This document shows positions 44,457 to 53,017 of a stretch of 64,000 nt of DNA, one piece after another. Source of the stretch: Gammaproteobacteria bacterium (GTDB taxonomy: Bacteria > Pseudomonadota > Gammaproteobacteria > Pseudomonadales > Azotimanducaceae); assembly GCA_026707045.1 (NCBI GenBank), contig JAPOXO010000006.1, positions 1 to 64,000 on the forward strand, written 5' to 3'. The notes below the pieces were generated by a model. It saw nothing but the letters and a program-made list of their open reading frames with translations, made no database searches and was not told the DNA's origin. The position numbers and the translations under genes were made by a program. Within the stretch, counting starts at the first letter, position 1. Each line of letters starts with the position of its first letter.

Positions 44457-44676
44457 GTCAAAAGGTTGAATACCAAGCGGATGTTCCTTCTCGTGCTACT
44501 TAAGCTTTTGCGAAACTCTGTCAGCAGCTCTTCTATTAGCTAGGAATCTTCATTAGCTGGAACAAGAGCATGCATGTAGTGTCCAAGTTGCTGCAGATTG
44601 GGCTAACACCAATCTGAAGAGTTCAAGCAATACCCGAAAAATGGGATTGCCATGATATTAGAAAGGCTGCTGAATT

Positions 44677-45270
44677 ATGAGGCTGGTTATGCGAACTACA
44701 AGTGTATTTCTCTCGATTCTCCTTCTCACTGGTGTGCCAATCCATGCCGACGAGAAAGAGAAAGAAGATAGGGGATACTTCATTGCAGGATTGTCCGTCT
44801 ATCAAGAGGACTTCGATCACTATGTAGGAAAGGGAATTGGCGGTAAGCTCGGCTATGGCTTCGACTTCACCGATCGGATTGGATTTGAGCTGTCTTTGGA
44901 CTCCACACCTCCCTTAGATCCTGGAGTTTTCATCGAATCGTACGAAAGGAGAGGCGCACTAATTTTTGACTATTCAGTTAGGACGACTCCTACCAAATAC
45001 CTCACATGGTCTGGCATTTATTCCATTCCCCTTGAAAAGGACAGAACTCTCTTTGGCAAGTTGGGTTGGTCGGTCTATCAGCAGGAGATAAAGGCAGAAA
45101 TTAACGGAGCATCCTTTAGCTCGAAAAAACGTTTAGGTGATCCGCGAGTGGAGTTTGGGATTCAATTTCCTGTGAAGGAGAACTACAGGCTAAACGTTTC
45201 ATTTTCCCACGTATTTAGCGACGATGCTCAGGCGACAGGTTTGAGTTGCTACCTCTTATGGGATTTCTGA
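44677..45270 (+). CDS. outer-membrane beta-barrel protein
   Basis: 197 residues. A signal peptide (MRLVMRTTSVFLSILLLTGVPIHA) precedes repeated amphipathic strands: YFIAGLSVYQ, GIGGKLGYGFDFTDRIGFELSL, GALIFDYSVRT, LFGKLGWSVYQ, RVEFGIQFPV, YRLNVSFSHVF, with terminal phenylalanine (LLWDF). This is an eight-stranded OmpA/OmpX-type barrel. A 7-bp stem-loop lies 40 bases after the stop. Monocistronic; function not evident. Confidence 0.72.
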   Translation: MRLVMRTTSVFLSILLLTGVPIHADEKEKEDRGYFIAGLSVYQEDFDHYVGKGIGGKLGYGFDFTDRIGFELSLDSTPPLDPGVFIESYERRGALIFDYSVRTTPTKYLTWSGIYSIPLEKDRTLFGKLGWSVYQQEIKAEINGASFSSKKRLGDPRVEFGIQFPVKENYRLNVSFSHVFSDDAQATGLSCYLLWDF

Positions 45271-45309
45271 TGTAGCCGAGTGTGAAGACAGCAGTCGACG
45301 AAGTTTTAG

Positions 45310-45329
45310 AGACATTGCGTCTAATGTCT
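45310..45329 (+). terminator. stem-loop downstream of the barrel gene
   Basis: AGACATT (45310-45316) and AATGTCT (45323-45329) form a perfect 7-bp stem with a 6-nt loop, 40 bases after the stop codon. No T-run follows, so it may serve as a weak terminator or transcript-end protector. Confidence 0.4.
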
Positions 45330-45479
45330 TCGATAGCCTGCCGCTCACGATGCTATCTAGCCAACATCAGCACTACTGAAATGTGGTAGCCGTCCTTCGT
45401 GACGGGGCTACGCTCTCTTCCGATGTGACTCTAAAACCGCAGATTCAATGCCCATAAGACGGACATTTGTTTCATTCAC

Positions 45480-47138
45480 CTAGCAGGCGGGATTCCTCAA
45501 GACTTCCCCAGCACTCTCCCCCGTGTGTTCGTCGTCGCGCAAAATTACGGATCCATTGCAAATCGTCGCCGCATAGCCTGCCGCACGTTGTATGAATCTC
45601 GGTGCCCCACCTGGAAAATCGTTCACGATTTCAGGTTGGCGTTCCTCAAGGCGTTCTATTTCCAATACATTGACATCCGCCTTCTTGCCGACTTGCAGCG
45701 ATCCACGATCATTGAAGCCCAACACTCTTGCAGGTTCTGAACTAATTCTCCGAATGGCTTCAGGCAAGCTATAGAGTCCAGCATCTCGATGCCAGTGCGA
45801 GAGCACAAATGTAGACCAGCCAGAATCAATCATTTGACTGACATGAGCCCCCGCATCTCCGAGGCCGGGCATTGCCCACTCGGTTGAGATCATACGCTGC
45901 AAATGCTCGAGATTGACGTTGAATCCTCGTGCATGGAAGAGTGCCTTGCCATCGGTTTCAAGCGAGATGCGCAACCAAGACTCTACAGGGTGCTCGCCGT
46001 GTTCTTCTGCGATGTCATACAGACTTTCGTACCGCGAATGCGTGTAGTTGGGTCGCGCTTGATCTCCCATGTAATACTGACGTTTCAAGGCTTTAAGCAA
46101 ACCTTCGTACTGAGGGTGATCTTTGACTTCTTGTACAAGCTTGGACCGGAACTCGGAGTTCCTGATGGCGTCAAGCCGTTCGGCCAAGTTCATCTTTCGC
46201 AACTCATTCCACGATTTGGTACGCCAGAAGTTGTTTGTGGATAGTCCAGTTACTCCGCCGCCGCTCCGTGGAACTGTGACAGCAGTTACGTCGAGTCCGT
46301 CGCTTCGCATCTTTCCGACTCGTTCATCAAGAAGGGCTGCATGCTCTGAGATGGCACTGAACAAGACTCGACCGTTCTGAGCTTCTTCCGCGAGCAGATC
46401 CATTTCGTTTTCCAGGTCTCCAAAATGTGGAACTGTCTGCATCAATCCGCCGTTTGATGCCACCGCTTTGGATATTGCAAGTAGTTCTTCTCTTGTTGCG
46501 AACGTGCCTGGAATCGGTCTTCTATCGGGCAATACATGACCTGGATGTCGATTGACGGAAAAACCGATTGCACCTTGCTTGACAGATTCACCGGCCAAGT
46601 CAGCTATTTGTTGAATTTCCTCTTCTGTTGGCTGTCCGTCAATGGCACGCTCACCCATCACAAAGAATCGGGTAGCACTGTGTCCTACGAGGCCTGTGAC
46701 GTTGATCATCGGATTCAAGCGTTCGATGGAGTCCAAGTATTCCCCATAGGTCTCCCAGTCCCAAGGTAGTCCCGTCAAGATGGCGTACTTTGGAATGTCC
46801 TCGACTGTTTCCATCATGCCCGCGAGGAACTCTCGATCCCCTTTCTTGCAAGGGGCGAAGGTAACGCCGCAGTTTCCTAGCAATGCGGTAGTTACTCCGT
46901 GCCAGGTTATTGAGGTCAGTTTGGTATCCCAACCAATCTGAGCGTCGAGATGAGTGTGCAAATCGACAAATCCTGGTGTCACCGTCCTGCCGTCGGCATC
47001 AATTTCCTGACTACCCTTGGAGCAATCCGGCCCTACATGGGAGATTGTGTTCCCATCGATTCCCACATCTCCGATGTAAGGGTCTTTGCCCGTACCATCG
47101 ACGATAAGTCCATTCCGTACTACAAGATCGTGTGCCAT
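45480..47138 (-). CDS. N-acyl-D-amino-acid deacylase family amidohydrolase
   Basis: 552 residues of the D-aminoacylase branch of the amidohydrolase superfamily. VDLHTHLDAQIGWD (about 57-70) carries the HxH metal site and the Asp, GNCGVTFAPC (about 88-97) the cysteine typical for D-aminoacylases, and GLVGHSATRFFVMG, GLGDAGAHVSQMIDSGW (about 430) the later metal histidines and the catalytic Asp. The C-terminus refolds onto the N-terminal beta-sandwich with NGSVILRDDEHTGE. It hydrolyses N-acylated D-amino acids or related amides in the cytoplasm. A clear paralogue is at 61346-63028. Confidence 0.86.
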   Translation of the reverse strand: MAHDLVVRNGLIVDGTGKDPYIGDVGIDGNTISHVGPDCSKGSQEIDADGRTVTPGFVDLHTHLDAQIGWDTKLTSITWHGVTTALLGNCGVTFAPCKKGDREFLAGMMETVEDIPKYAILTGLPWDWETYGEYLDSIERLNPMINVTGLVGHSATRFFVMGERAIDGQPTEEEIQQIADLAGESVKQGAIGFSVNRHPGHVLPDRRPIPGTFATREELLAISKAVASNGGLMQTVPHFGDLENEMDLLAEEAQNGRVLFSAISEHAALLDERVGKMRSDGLDVTAVTVPRSGGGVTGLSTNNFWRTKSWNELRKMNLAERLDAIRNSEFRSKLVQEVKDHPQYEGLLKALKRQYYMGDQARPNYTHSRYESLYDIAEEHGEHPVESWLRISLETDGKALFHARGFNVNLEHLQRMISTEWAMPGLGDAGAHVSQMIDSGWSTFVLSHWHRDAGLYSLPEAIRRISSEPARVLGFNDRGSLQVGKKADVNVLEIERLEERQPEIVNDFPGGAPRFIQRAAGYAATICNGSVILRDDEHTGESAGEVLRNPAC

Positions 47139-47239
47139 TTCTCGAAAACTCCCTCAAGAAGAACAGTTAATAATGCCAAATCTCTTCAACCGCTACTTAA
47201 ACCATCGTCGGTTCAGGAGAGACGAAAGTCCGATTTGGG

Positions 47240-47941
47240 CTAGTCGTCCTTCTCTTCAGCAGTAAAAATCTCGCGAGCAGTAGTGAGTTGGGAAGCGAAG
47301 AATTCCGCATACTCATGGTCCGACGATTGAAGATTATTGAATGCGGTGTCGAATGTTTTTTCGGACTGTTCATCGGGGTTTTCTAACAACCGAGTCAGTG
47401 CAATCCAGCCCGCTTGCATGAGTTTGTCTATTTCGGTTGTGGCTATTTCGGTTGCGGCCTCAAATCTCTCAATTGCAAGTTCGAACTGCTTAGCAGACAG
47501 AGCGTGCGCTCCGTTGATCCACAGGATGTTCGAGGTAATGTCGTCTGCTGCCTTTGAATACTCAAGGCCGACACGTGCGGCAGAAAATCCGAGTTCTTGT
47601 GCTTCGGACGAGATTGATCCAGTGTCTCCCCAACCCGGCCACGTGAAAGAGGCAATGTTGTAGGCGACCCCGCGAGCAAATTTTCTAATCTTGTTTGCTG
47701 TCTCTGGATCGCTCTCTTTTACTTGTTCAATCTGATTGTCGAGATATAGCAATTGCAATCGAGCGACGGGAACGAACAGAGCGTCTTTCTTGATATTGCG
47801 GAGTTCCCGCATGAGCTCCCCCATCTGGCGAAACTCCTCATCGGAGATATTAGATAGGGCGAGTTCTTCGGAATTCACGGTGGTCACTCCTAGGCACGTC
47901 AAAAGGATGGCGAGAACAATTTGTATAAGTCGTTGATTCAC
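47240..47941 (-). CDS. secreted helical protein of unknown function
   Basis: 233 residues. A signal peptide (IQIVLAILLTCLGVTTVNS) is followed by an all-helical region with TPR-like spacing (AHALSAKQFELAIERFEAATEIATTEIDKLMQAGWIAL). FTWPGWGDTGSISSEAQELGFSAARVGLEYS and DDITSNILWINGA are its most distinctive stretches. It is divergent from the first eight-cysteine paralogue (188 bases). A degenerate copy of the same gene lies at 49333-49614, before the second paralogue, so the divergent pair was duplicated as a unit. Not recognised as a named family. Confidence 0.68.
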   Translation of the reverse strand: MNQRLIQIVLAILLTCLGVTTVNSEELALSNISDEEFRQMGELMRELRNIKKDALFVPVARLQLLYLDNQIEQVKESDPETANKIRKFARGVAYNIASFTWPGWGDTGSISSEAQELGFSAARVGLEYSKAADDITSNILWINGAHALSAKQFELAIERFEAATEIATTEIDKLMQAGWIALTRLLENPDEQSEKTFDTAFNNLQSSDHEYAEFFASQLTTAREIFTAEEKDD

Positions 47942-48129
47942 AGCGTTTTTGGATTTTCTTGGTTATAGTCAAAATGAATCGTGTAGTAGCGCATGGAAAT
48001 AAAAACGGATGGATGGCTCGCAATATTAGAACCGCATCAACTCTCAATCAAGATGAAGGTCTAAGAAATTCAATGTGCTACGATTTGATCCGGTCTGTTG
48101 TGTCATTTGCTTGAGCTTTCGATAATTCC

Positions 48130-49293
48130 ATGTCAGTCTTAGCGGCTCGTATTGGACGCGCACGAAGAAACGCACTTTTCGCCCTTTTGATGCCCATTTC
48201 GATGCTATCGACGTATCAGATCATTCATGCCCACTCGACACTCTTGCATTCATCGTGGCATCAGCCAGACGCTTATGGACGTGATGTTGGTAGTCTAGTC
48301 GAAAAGTGTCCCGACCCTCTCGAAGAGCTATCTATTGAGTGTAAGGATGCAATGAACCAACATTTTGCAAACTTACCTTTGGAATATTTGTCGTGGACTA
48401 ATAGCACATGGATATCGCTTCCCAACCGACTCACCTATGGAAGAGTGTTCGAAGATCCCGTTGGAGACCAAATTCGTGTCATTGAGGCATTACGAATTAA
48501 GAAGTGTCGATTGGAAGAGGGAGAAGCTGTTCGATGGGATCTGTCTGAATTCTGCCATGCCGATGCTTTTGCGAACTTGTCGGTATTCTTGTGGGCATGT
48601 AGCTTATATGACGAGGTTGACAATCTTTCTGACAGATTTGATATAGGCGATTACTCACATTTTGAAGGCCTTGATCCTCAGCAGCTCGAAGAATCATTAC
48701 GTGTTCGGTTTATAGCGACACTGGAAGCCCGATGGCTCAACAGTCACTGTACAAAGTACAGGGGATTGGATATGCGCATAGATCCGTACCTAGAGAAAGA
48801 GCAACATCAAACACTTCACTTGATCGCAAAAAGACTTGGTGATTCGTGGCCTGAAAAGAGCGAAGTGCCTGAGTCATTTGTTCTCAAGTCTCTGGCCGCT
48901 CGCTTGGGAGACAGATCGGCTGCAGTGTTGTATACGGGGCCATCCAAAGGAACGGACGACTCTTGGAGAAAGTACATTGCCGCAGCATGGCCGTGGAGAA
49001 ACTCGCTTCCGAACTTTCTAAGTTACACCCACATGATTTATGATCGGCGTGCAGAGACGCTCGATCGCTTACAACATGGGATTTCCATGGCGGTACTATT
49101 GCAGGAATCGGGATTGGAATTTGATTGGGAATTCCTTGTCAGAAGGGTCTGCACTCTCAAGAATTCTGAGGAAGCGACCTGCAAGACTGCTATTGGGGAA
49201 TTAGACCTCACTCTTGAAGGGGACCAGAATAGCAAGTTGGAGGCTCTTGCGCAGTTTGAAAGCGTCTCGCGGGAACTAAACCTATACGAATAA
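48130..49293 (+). CDS. secreted eight-cysteine protein, paralogue 1
   Basis: 387 residues, first of four intact copies of a family I do not recognise. An N-terminal hydrophobic segment (about 15-35) is a signal peptide. The mature part has CPDPLEELSIECKDAM, PNRLTYGRVFEDP, KKCRLEEGEAVRWDLSEFCHADAFANLSVFLWAC, a cysteine at SHCTKY, FVLKSLAARLGDRSAAVLY, then LEFDWEFLVRRVCTLKNSEEATCKTAIGELD and the ending SRELNLYE. Eight cysteines are in the same places in all copies, which points to four disulfides in a periplasmic or secreted helical protein. VLKSLAARLGD resembles a helix-rich Sel1-like repeat, but no repeat array exists. Confidence 0.78.
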   Translation: MSVLAARIGRARRNALFALLMPISMLSTYQIIHAHSTLLHSSWHQPDAYGRDVGSLVEKCPDPLEELSIECKDAMNQHFANLPLEYLSWTNSTWISLPNRLTYGRVFEDPVGDQIRVIEALRIKKCRLEEGEAVRWDLSEFCHADAFANLSVFLWACSLYDEVDNLSDRFDIGDYSHFEGLDPQQLEESLRVRFIATLEARWLNSHCTKYRGLDMRIDPYLEKEQHQTLHLIAKRLGDSWPEKSEVPESFVLKSLAARLGDRSAAVLYTGPSKGTDDSWRKYIAAAWPWRNSLPNFLSYTHMIYDRRAETLDRLQHGISMAVLLQESGLEFDWEFLVRRVCTLKNSEEATCKTAIGELDLTLEGDQNSKLEALAQFESVSRELNLYE

Positions 49294-49332
49294 GTGGGTA
49301 GAAGTTCACCTAATACGGCTCAGTTAGTACTC

Positions 49333-49614
49333 TCATTCTGGAAATTTGTCGCCATTCATTCGCCATGGTTGGATTCTCATCCGAACGAACAAAATGGCAC
49401 CGATCCTTTGATCGATGGGCTCATGCTGCTTGGTGGACCGATCGCGCTCTCCATTGATCCACAGAGTGCTCGAGGTGATGTCATCTCCTGTCTCCGAGTA
49501 CTCAGAAACGTCACGAGCGGCAGATAACCGCAGTCTTTGTGCTTCGGGTGAGACTGGTCCAGTATCTACCCATCTTGGCCCAGTCAGGAGCACGATGAAC
49601 CGCATAGTTCGCAT
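49333..49614 (-). pseudogene. degenerate copy of the 47240-47941 gene
   Basis: Read on the minus strand, WVDTGPVSPEAQRLRLSAAR, SEYSETGDDITSSTLWING and STKQHEPIDQRI match WGDTGSISSEAQELGFSAAR, LEYSKAADDITSNILWING and SAKQFELAIERF of the intact gene. About 65 residues are alignable (roughly 49400-49575); the signal peptide, start and C-terminal third are missing. It stands in front of paralogue 2 just as the intact gene stands in front of paralogue 1, showing duplication of the divergent pair followed by loss of one gene. Confidence 0.75.
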
Positions 49615-49734
49615 GAAAATAAGAACAGGTGGTCACTGTTCAAGCCCAAACGACTAAAAACCTTCATCGGTAGTGGCGTTACTTGGATTTCAATGTGGTA
49701 CGCTTCGATTCGTTCTCTTGTGCAGTTTGTCGGA

Positions 49735-50916
49735 ATGTTCGGTTATCTCAGATCAAAGTCGTGGACTCGGCTTCGATCCGCAAGAAGCACTGTACTCTGC
49801 TTGCTTGTATTGGTCTTCTTCTCGTCGTGGGTTTGCCAAACTACGCAAGCCACCACTTGGATCAAAGAGACAGCTTGGTTTCCACCTGTAGGCGAGGATG
49901 AAGTTCGCGAAACATTCCTTAAGAATTGTCCGCTTCCTCTCGAGAATCTTTCAAAAGAGTGTGAAGAAGCGATGGACGAACACTTTGCAAACCATCCGTT
50001 GGACCGCACGTCGGATAGCACTTGGATTTTGTTACCTAACCGACTCACCTACGGAAGGGCGTTCAAAGACCCGACCGGAGACAGGAATCGTGTCTTTGAG
50101 GCTTTACGAGAAAGAGATTGTAGATTGGAGGAAGGAGAGGTCGTCCAATGGGAATTGGCCGAATCCTGCCAAGCAAGTACTTTTGCGAATTTGTCAGTTT
50201 TCTTGTGGGCCTGTAGCAAGTATGACTTTCTTCAGAATCTACCTGAATATTTAGTTGATATCAGCGACTACACAGATTTTGAAAATTCCGACCCGCAGCT
50301 CTACAGGCATGTATTGCGAACTCGAAACATGCTGATTCTTGAAGCGCTGTGGCTCAGAAAAAAATGTGCAAAGCACAAAGTAGCCGAAATGCAGATCGAC
50401 TCACTTCTAGATCAGGAGCAATATCAAATACTTCGATCCACGGCAGAACGATTGGGAGATATCTGGCCCGAATACAGCGATGTACCTGAATCATTCGTTC
50501 TCAAGTCTCTGGCCGCACGCTTGGGAGACAGTTCGGCGGCTTTGCTGTACGACGGGACTTTTGCCAGAGGAAGAGTCGATTCTTGGAGGGAGTACATGGG
50601 CAAGGTATGGCCGTGGAAAGACTCTCTGGGCGAGTTTCACGACTACACGAATCCAAACTCCCTGGATAGGCTTGAGAAGACTTCGAAACGACTACAAGTT
50701 GGAGTCTCAATAGCGGCGGCGTTGCTGGAATCAGGATTGGAATTTGATTGGAAATTCCTTGTCAGGAGGGTCTGCACTCTTAAGAATTCTGAGGAAGCGA
50801 ACTGCAAGACGGCTATTGAGGAACTTGATCCAACCTATGATTGGGAACAAGAAAGTGAGCTGCAAGTTCTTGAAGAGTTCAAGAGAGTTTCGCGAGAACT
50901 GAATCTGTACGATTGA
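49735..50916 (+). CDS. secreted eight-cysteine protein, paralogue 2
   Basis: 393 residues from ATG 49735, chosen over 49693 because length then matches the other copies and the signal peptide (STVLCLLVLVFFSSWVCQTTQA) is near the N-terminus. It keeps all eight cysteines (CPLPLENL, KECEEAM, RDCRLEEGE, ESCQAST, LWACSK, KCAKHK, VCTLKNSEE, NCKTAIEELD) and PNRLTYGRAF. CQAST replaces CHADA of the other copies. The C-terminal 60 residues are nearly identical to paralogue 1, suggesting recent duplication or gene conversion there. The downstream flank also resembles that of the fragment at 52657-52850. Confidence 0.77.
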   Translation: MFGYLRSKSWTRLRSARSTVLCLLVLVFFSSWVCQTTQATTWIKETAWFPPVGEDEVRETFLKNCPLPLENLSKECEEAMDEHFANHPLDRTSDSTWILLPNRLTYGRAFKDPTGDRNRVFEALRERDCRLEEGEVVQWELAESCQASTFANLSVFLWACSKYDFLQNLPEYLVDISDYTDFENSDPQLYRHVLRTRNMLILEALWLRKKCAKHKVAEMQIDSLLDQEQYQILRSTAERLGDIWPEYSDVPESFVLKSLAARLGDSSAALLYDGTFARGRVDSWREYMGKVWPWKDSLGEFHDYTNPNSLDRLEKTSKRLQVGVSIAAALLESGLEFDWKFLVRRVCTLKNSEEANCKTAIEELDPTYDWEQESELQVLEEFKRVSRELNLYD

Positions 50917-51673
50917 GTCTTGCCTGCGTCCGGTCCCTACCAACAATAGCCGAGTGATGGATGCAATTTGAAACCAGATGATTGCTGACTCAATGTCGCG
51001 TCGTCGGTGCTCAGTCCCAAAATGAATGCGAATCACTCTGACTTCTCCGGTTCTTGAATCAAGCAGCTGTCTAAGAAACCCGAGCTTTCACATCGTCTCA
51101 GATTAGAGTGCCGAGGAAATTATTTGAATTTGACGTTCACTACCCTTTAGGGTTCCAAACGCCAGCACCTCGTCACATTGATTGCGAGAGACAATCAAAA
51201 GCGCATTAAGTCCAAAGTAACGAGTTTCATTTGGTTGTTGCCACTCGATACGAGCTAGTCGCACGAAATTGTTCTGAGGTCGGCAACATGGAAGTCGGCA
51301 AGTATCCCGGGTCAAATAGGAATCGATAGTTCAAGTACAGAGAGTGGGGAATGATCCAATCGAGTCACAGGGAGCACCGCCAATTGGAGCACCAGGTAAT
51401 GGACTTTCTCCGCAGGTTGCTTGTGGTCGGGCAGAGGAGCGCACAAAGGCCTTTCAAATAACCGGCGAACTTTCGGTTCAAAGAGTTGGCGCTGACTCGT
51501 TTTGTTAGGTTCCCTCAAGTTTGTTTCAAGGTTTCCACACCGTACCGCAAAACTACATCTGGATGTCATCGGACTTTCAAGGATGCCAATCCTACGATGC
51601 CATGTTCTCCGTCAATGTTGAACGCTTGGATTTAGTTCACTAGAAGTGTTTTGGTCTGATTTCTTGAAAATGC
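50917..51673. other. spacer between paralogue 2 and the HigBA module
   Basis: About 760 bases without a supported gene. The first 120 bases are similar to the sequence after 52850 (both start GTCTTGC and contain TGCGTCCGGTCC or TGTGTCCGGTCC), so the flank was duplicated along with the gene. Two minus-strand frames (51103-51315, 51312-51569) are too short and motif-free to call; they may be decayed gene pieces. Confidence 0.5.
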
Positions 51674-51702
51674 TTGAAGTTGTATAGCGGATCAGCTATA
51701 TT
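51674..51702 (+). promoter_or_regulatory. promoter and operator of the HigBA module
   Basis: TTGAAG (51674-51679) and TATATT (51697-51702) are separated by 17 bases, a good sigma-70 promoter. Between and over the -10 lies a perfect palindrome, TATAGC (51683-51688) and GCTATA (51695-51700), the expected binding site for the HigA-type repressor. The dead toxin start follows at 51709. Confidence 0.65.
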
Positions 51703-51708
51703 TGGCAT

Positions 51709-52032
51709 ATGAAGTGAACAGTTGAGACTCTCCCTACAGTCGATTCTGAGATTACGAAGTTGCCTGTGGCATTGCGTGCCCGCGTAGTTCGGCTCCTTGA
51801 GACGGTAGAAGATGTCGGTCTTGAAGCTCTTCGCGCGCCTCATGCTAAACATCTTGATGGAAAGCTTTGGGAGTTACGTGTTTGAGCCGAAGGTGGAATT
51901 GCTCGAGGGATCTATGTGACAGCAACTAACCAAGGTGTTGTGGTTTTACATGTTTTCATGAAGAAATCGCGCAAGACTCCGAGACATGCGATCGATACTG
52001 CCAGGAGACGTGCGAAACAGGTGACAGAATGA
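51709..52032 (+). pseudogene. HigB/RelE-type toxin with two in-frame TGA codons
   Basis: The 108-codon frame from ATG 51709 reads MK-TGA-TVETLPTVDSEI, then LPVALRARVVRLLETVEDVG, PHAKHLDGKLWELRV-TGA-AEGGIARGIYVTAT, VVVLHVFMKKSRKTPRHAI, ending at TGA 52030-52032. This is the phage-derived Gp49-like/HigB toxin fold. The stops are at 51715-51717, where a tryptophan would fit (TGG to TGA), and 51883-51885, where an arginine is usual (CGA to TGA). With two stops the RNase cannot be made. The end overlaps the antitoxin start (ATGA), as in functional modules. Confidence 0.78.
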
Positions 52033-52313
52033 CCAAACTCAAAGACTTGAAAGAGCAATTAATGAAAGATCCGGAATTTCGGGAGGAATACGCTCGGATT
52101 GACGAGGAGTATTCTCTTGTTGAGGCTTTGATTCACGCACGAACAGCTGCGAACTTGACTCAGAAGGAGCTTGCTGAGCGTCTCAGTACCACTCAATCCG
52201 CGGTGGCACGGATGGAGGGGGGTCGAGTGTCGCCGTCCATCGCCACTGTTCGTCGTTACGCGGAAGCTACCGGGACACGATTGAAGATGGCTTTGGTGCC
52301 AATAGACGGCTAG
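52029..52313 (+). CDS. HigA/XRE-family antitoxin
   Basis: 94 residues, intact. An N-terminal helix pair (KDLKEQLMKDPEFREEYARIDEEYSLVEALIHARTAA) is followed by a helix-turn-helix: LTQKELAERLSTTQSAVARMEGGRVSPSIATVRRYAEATG (about 45-84). ATG 52029 overlaps the toxin stop. The protein should bind the palindrome at 51683-51700 and repress its own promoter. The toxin it would neutralise is dead, so the gene may persist as a regulator or as protection against related toxins (anti-addiction); this is inference. Confidence 0.85.
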   Translation: MTKLKDLKEQLMKDPEFREEYARIDEEYSLVEALIHARTAANLTQKELAERLSTTQSAVARMEGGRVSPSIATVRRYAEATGTRLKMALVPIDG

Positions 52314-52656
52314 AAACGTTTCGATCTCCTGAGTTTCAACATCGGCGAAGCGAACAATCGCGATTGCATAGCGGGTTTGGCTATCCCATATGGTTCCATC
52401 TAGGTCTAGAGGGAGTTCTTGGGTCCAATTTTGATGGAGCGACTCATAGCGACTCTGGAGGCGCATTGACTCATCAGGCAATGTGTAAGAAACAAAGAAT
52501 CTGGATTGCCTATAGATCTACAGCTAGATCAAAAACAGAATTAGCCGCTTCCTTCATCCGCCAGAAGACTAGGTGAATGGTCGCCTGAAAACTGCGAATC
52601 GCCTGAATCAGACGATCTCAATTTTCTACCTGCACGATTGGTGTCAGATCGACATC
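52314..52656. other. spacer after higA, no feature recognised
   Basis: 343 bases. A short palindrome GAAACGTTTC lies directly after the higA stop. No gene was recognised; sequence related to the eight-cysteine family begins only near 52657. Confidence 0.5.
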
Positions 52657-52850
52657 AGCGCTTCACCCGGACCGACTTCTCTGGCAACGGACAGTTTCTG
52701 GACCAGACACATGAATGAGGTGTGGCACAGGAAGGATGTGGGCCAGGGAATTCGTGGAGGCCTCGCGCTCTTTAATGGGAACAGAATAGTGAGTTGGAGG
52801 CTCTTGCGCAGTTTGAAAGCGTCTCGCGGAAATTGAACCTGTACGAGTGA
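52657..52850 (+). pseudogene. 3' fragment of an eight-cysteine family gene
   Basis: GPTSLATDSFWTRHMNEVWHRKD matches the GPS..DDSWTKHMDKEWPWK segment of the intact copies. After an internal deletion and frame change, NSELEALAQFESVSRKLNLYE and TGA 52848-52850 match the C-terminus of paralogue 1 almost exactly at DNA level. About 65 codons of the gene remain, without start or cysteines. It is a fifth copy, broken by deletion, directly before paralogue 3. Confidence 0.75.
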
Positions 52851-53017
52851 GTCTTGCTTGTGTCCGGTCCTTACAAACCATAACCGAAAGATTGTGGCAG
52901 ACTGTAGCCAGTGGATTGAGGACTGAATGTCGTTTTGGCGGTGCTAAGTCTCAAATTGACTGCGAGAGCCAATCTCGAGAATCTGAGTTCGAGGTGTGTT
53001 ACGCTTTATTGATCCTG

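Noticed and set aside
51103..51569. Two short minus-strand frames as genes
   Set aside because: 70 and 85 codons without motifs, ribosome binding sites or hydrophobic pattern; kept only as possible decayed sequence.
51709..52032. TGA read as tryptophan (alternative genetic code), suggested by MK-TGA-TVE in the HigB frame
   Set aside because: Many intact genes here end in TGA (MFS gene, barrel gene at 45270, paralogues 2-4) and use TGG freely; the second HigB TGA and the LRR TGA do not fit tryptophan.
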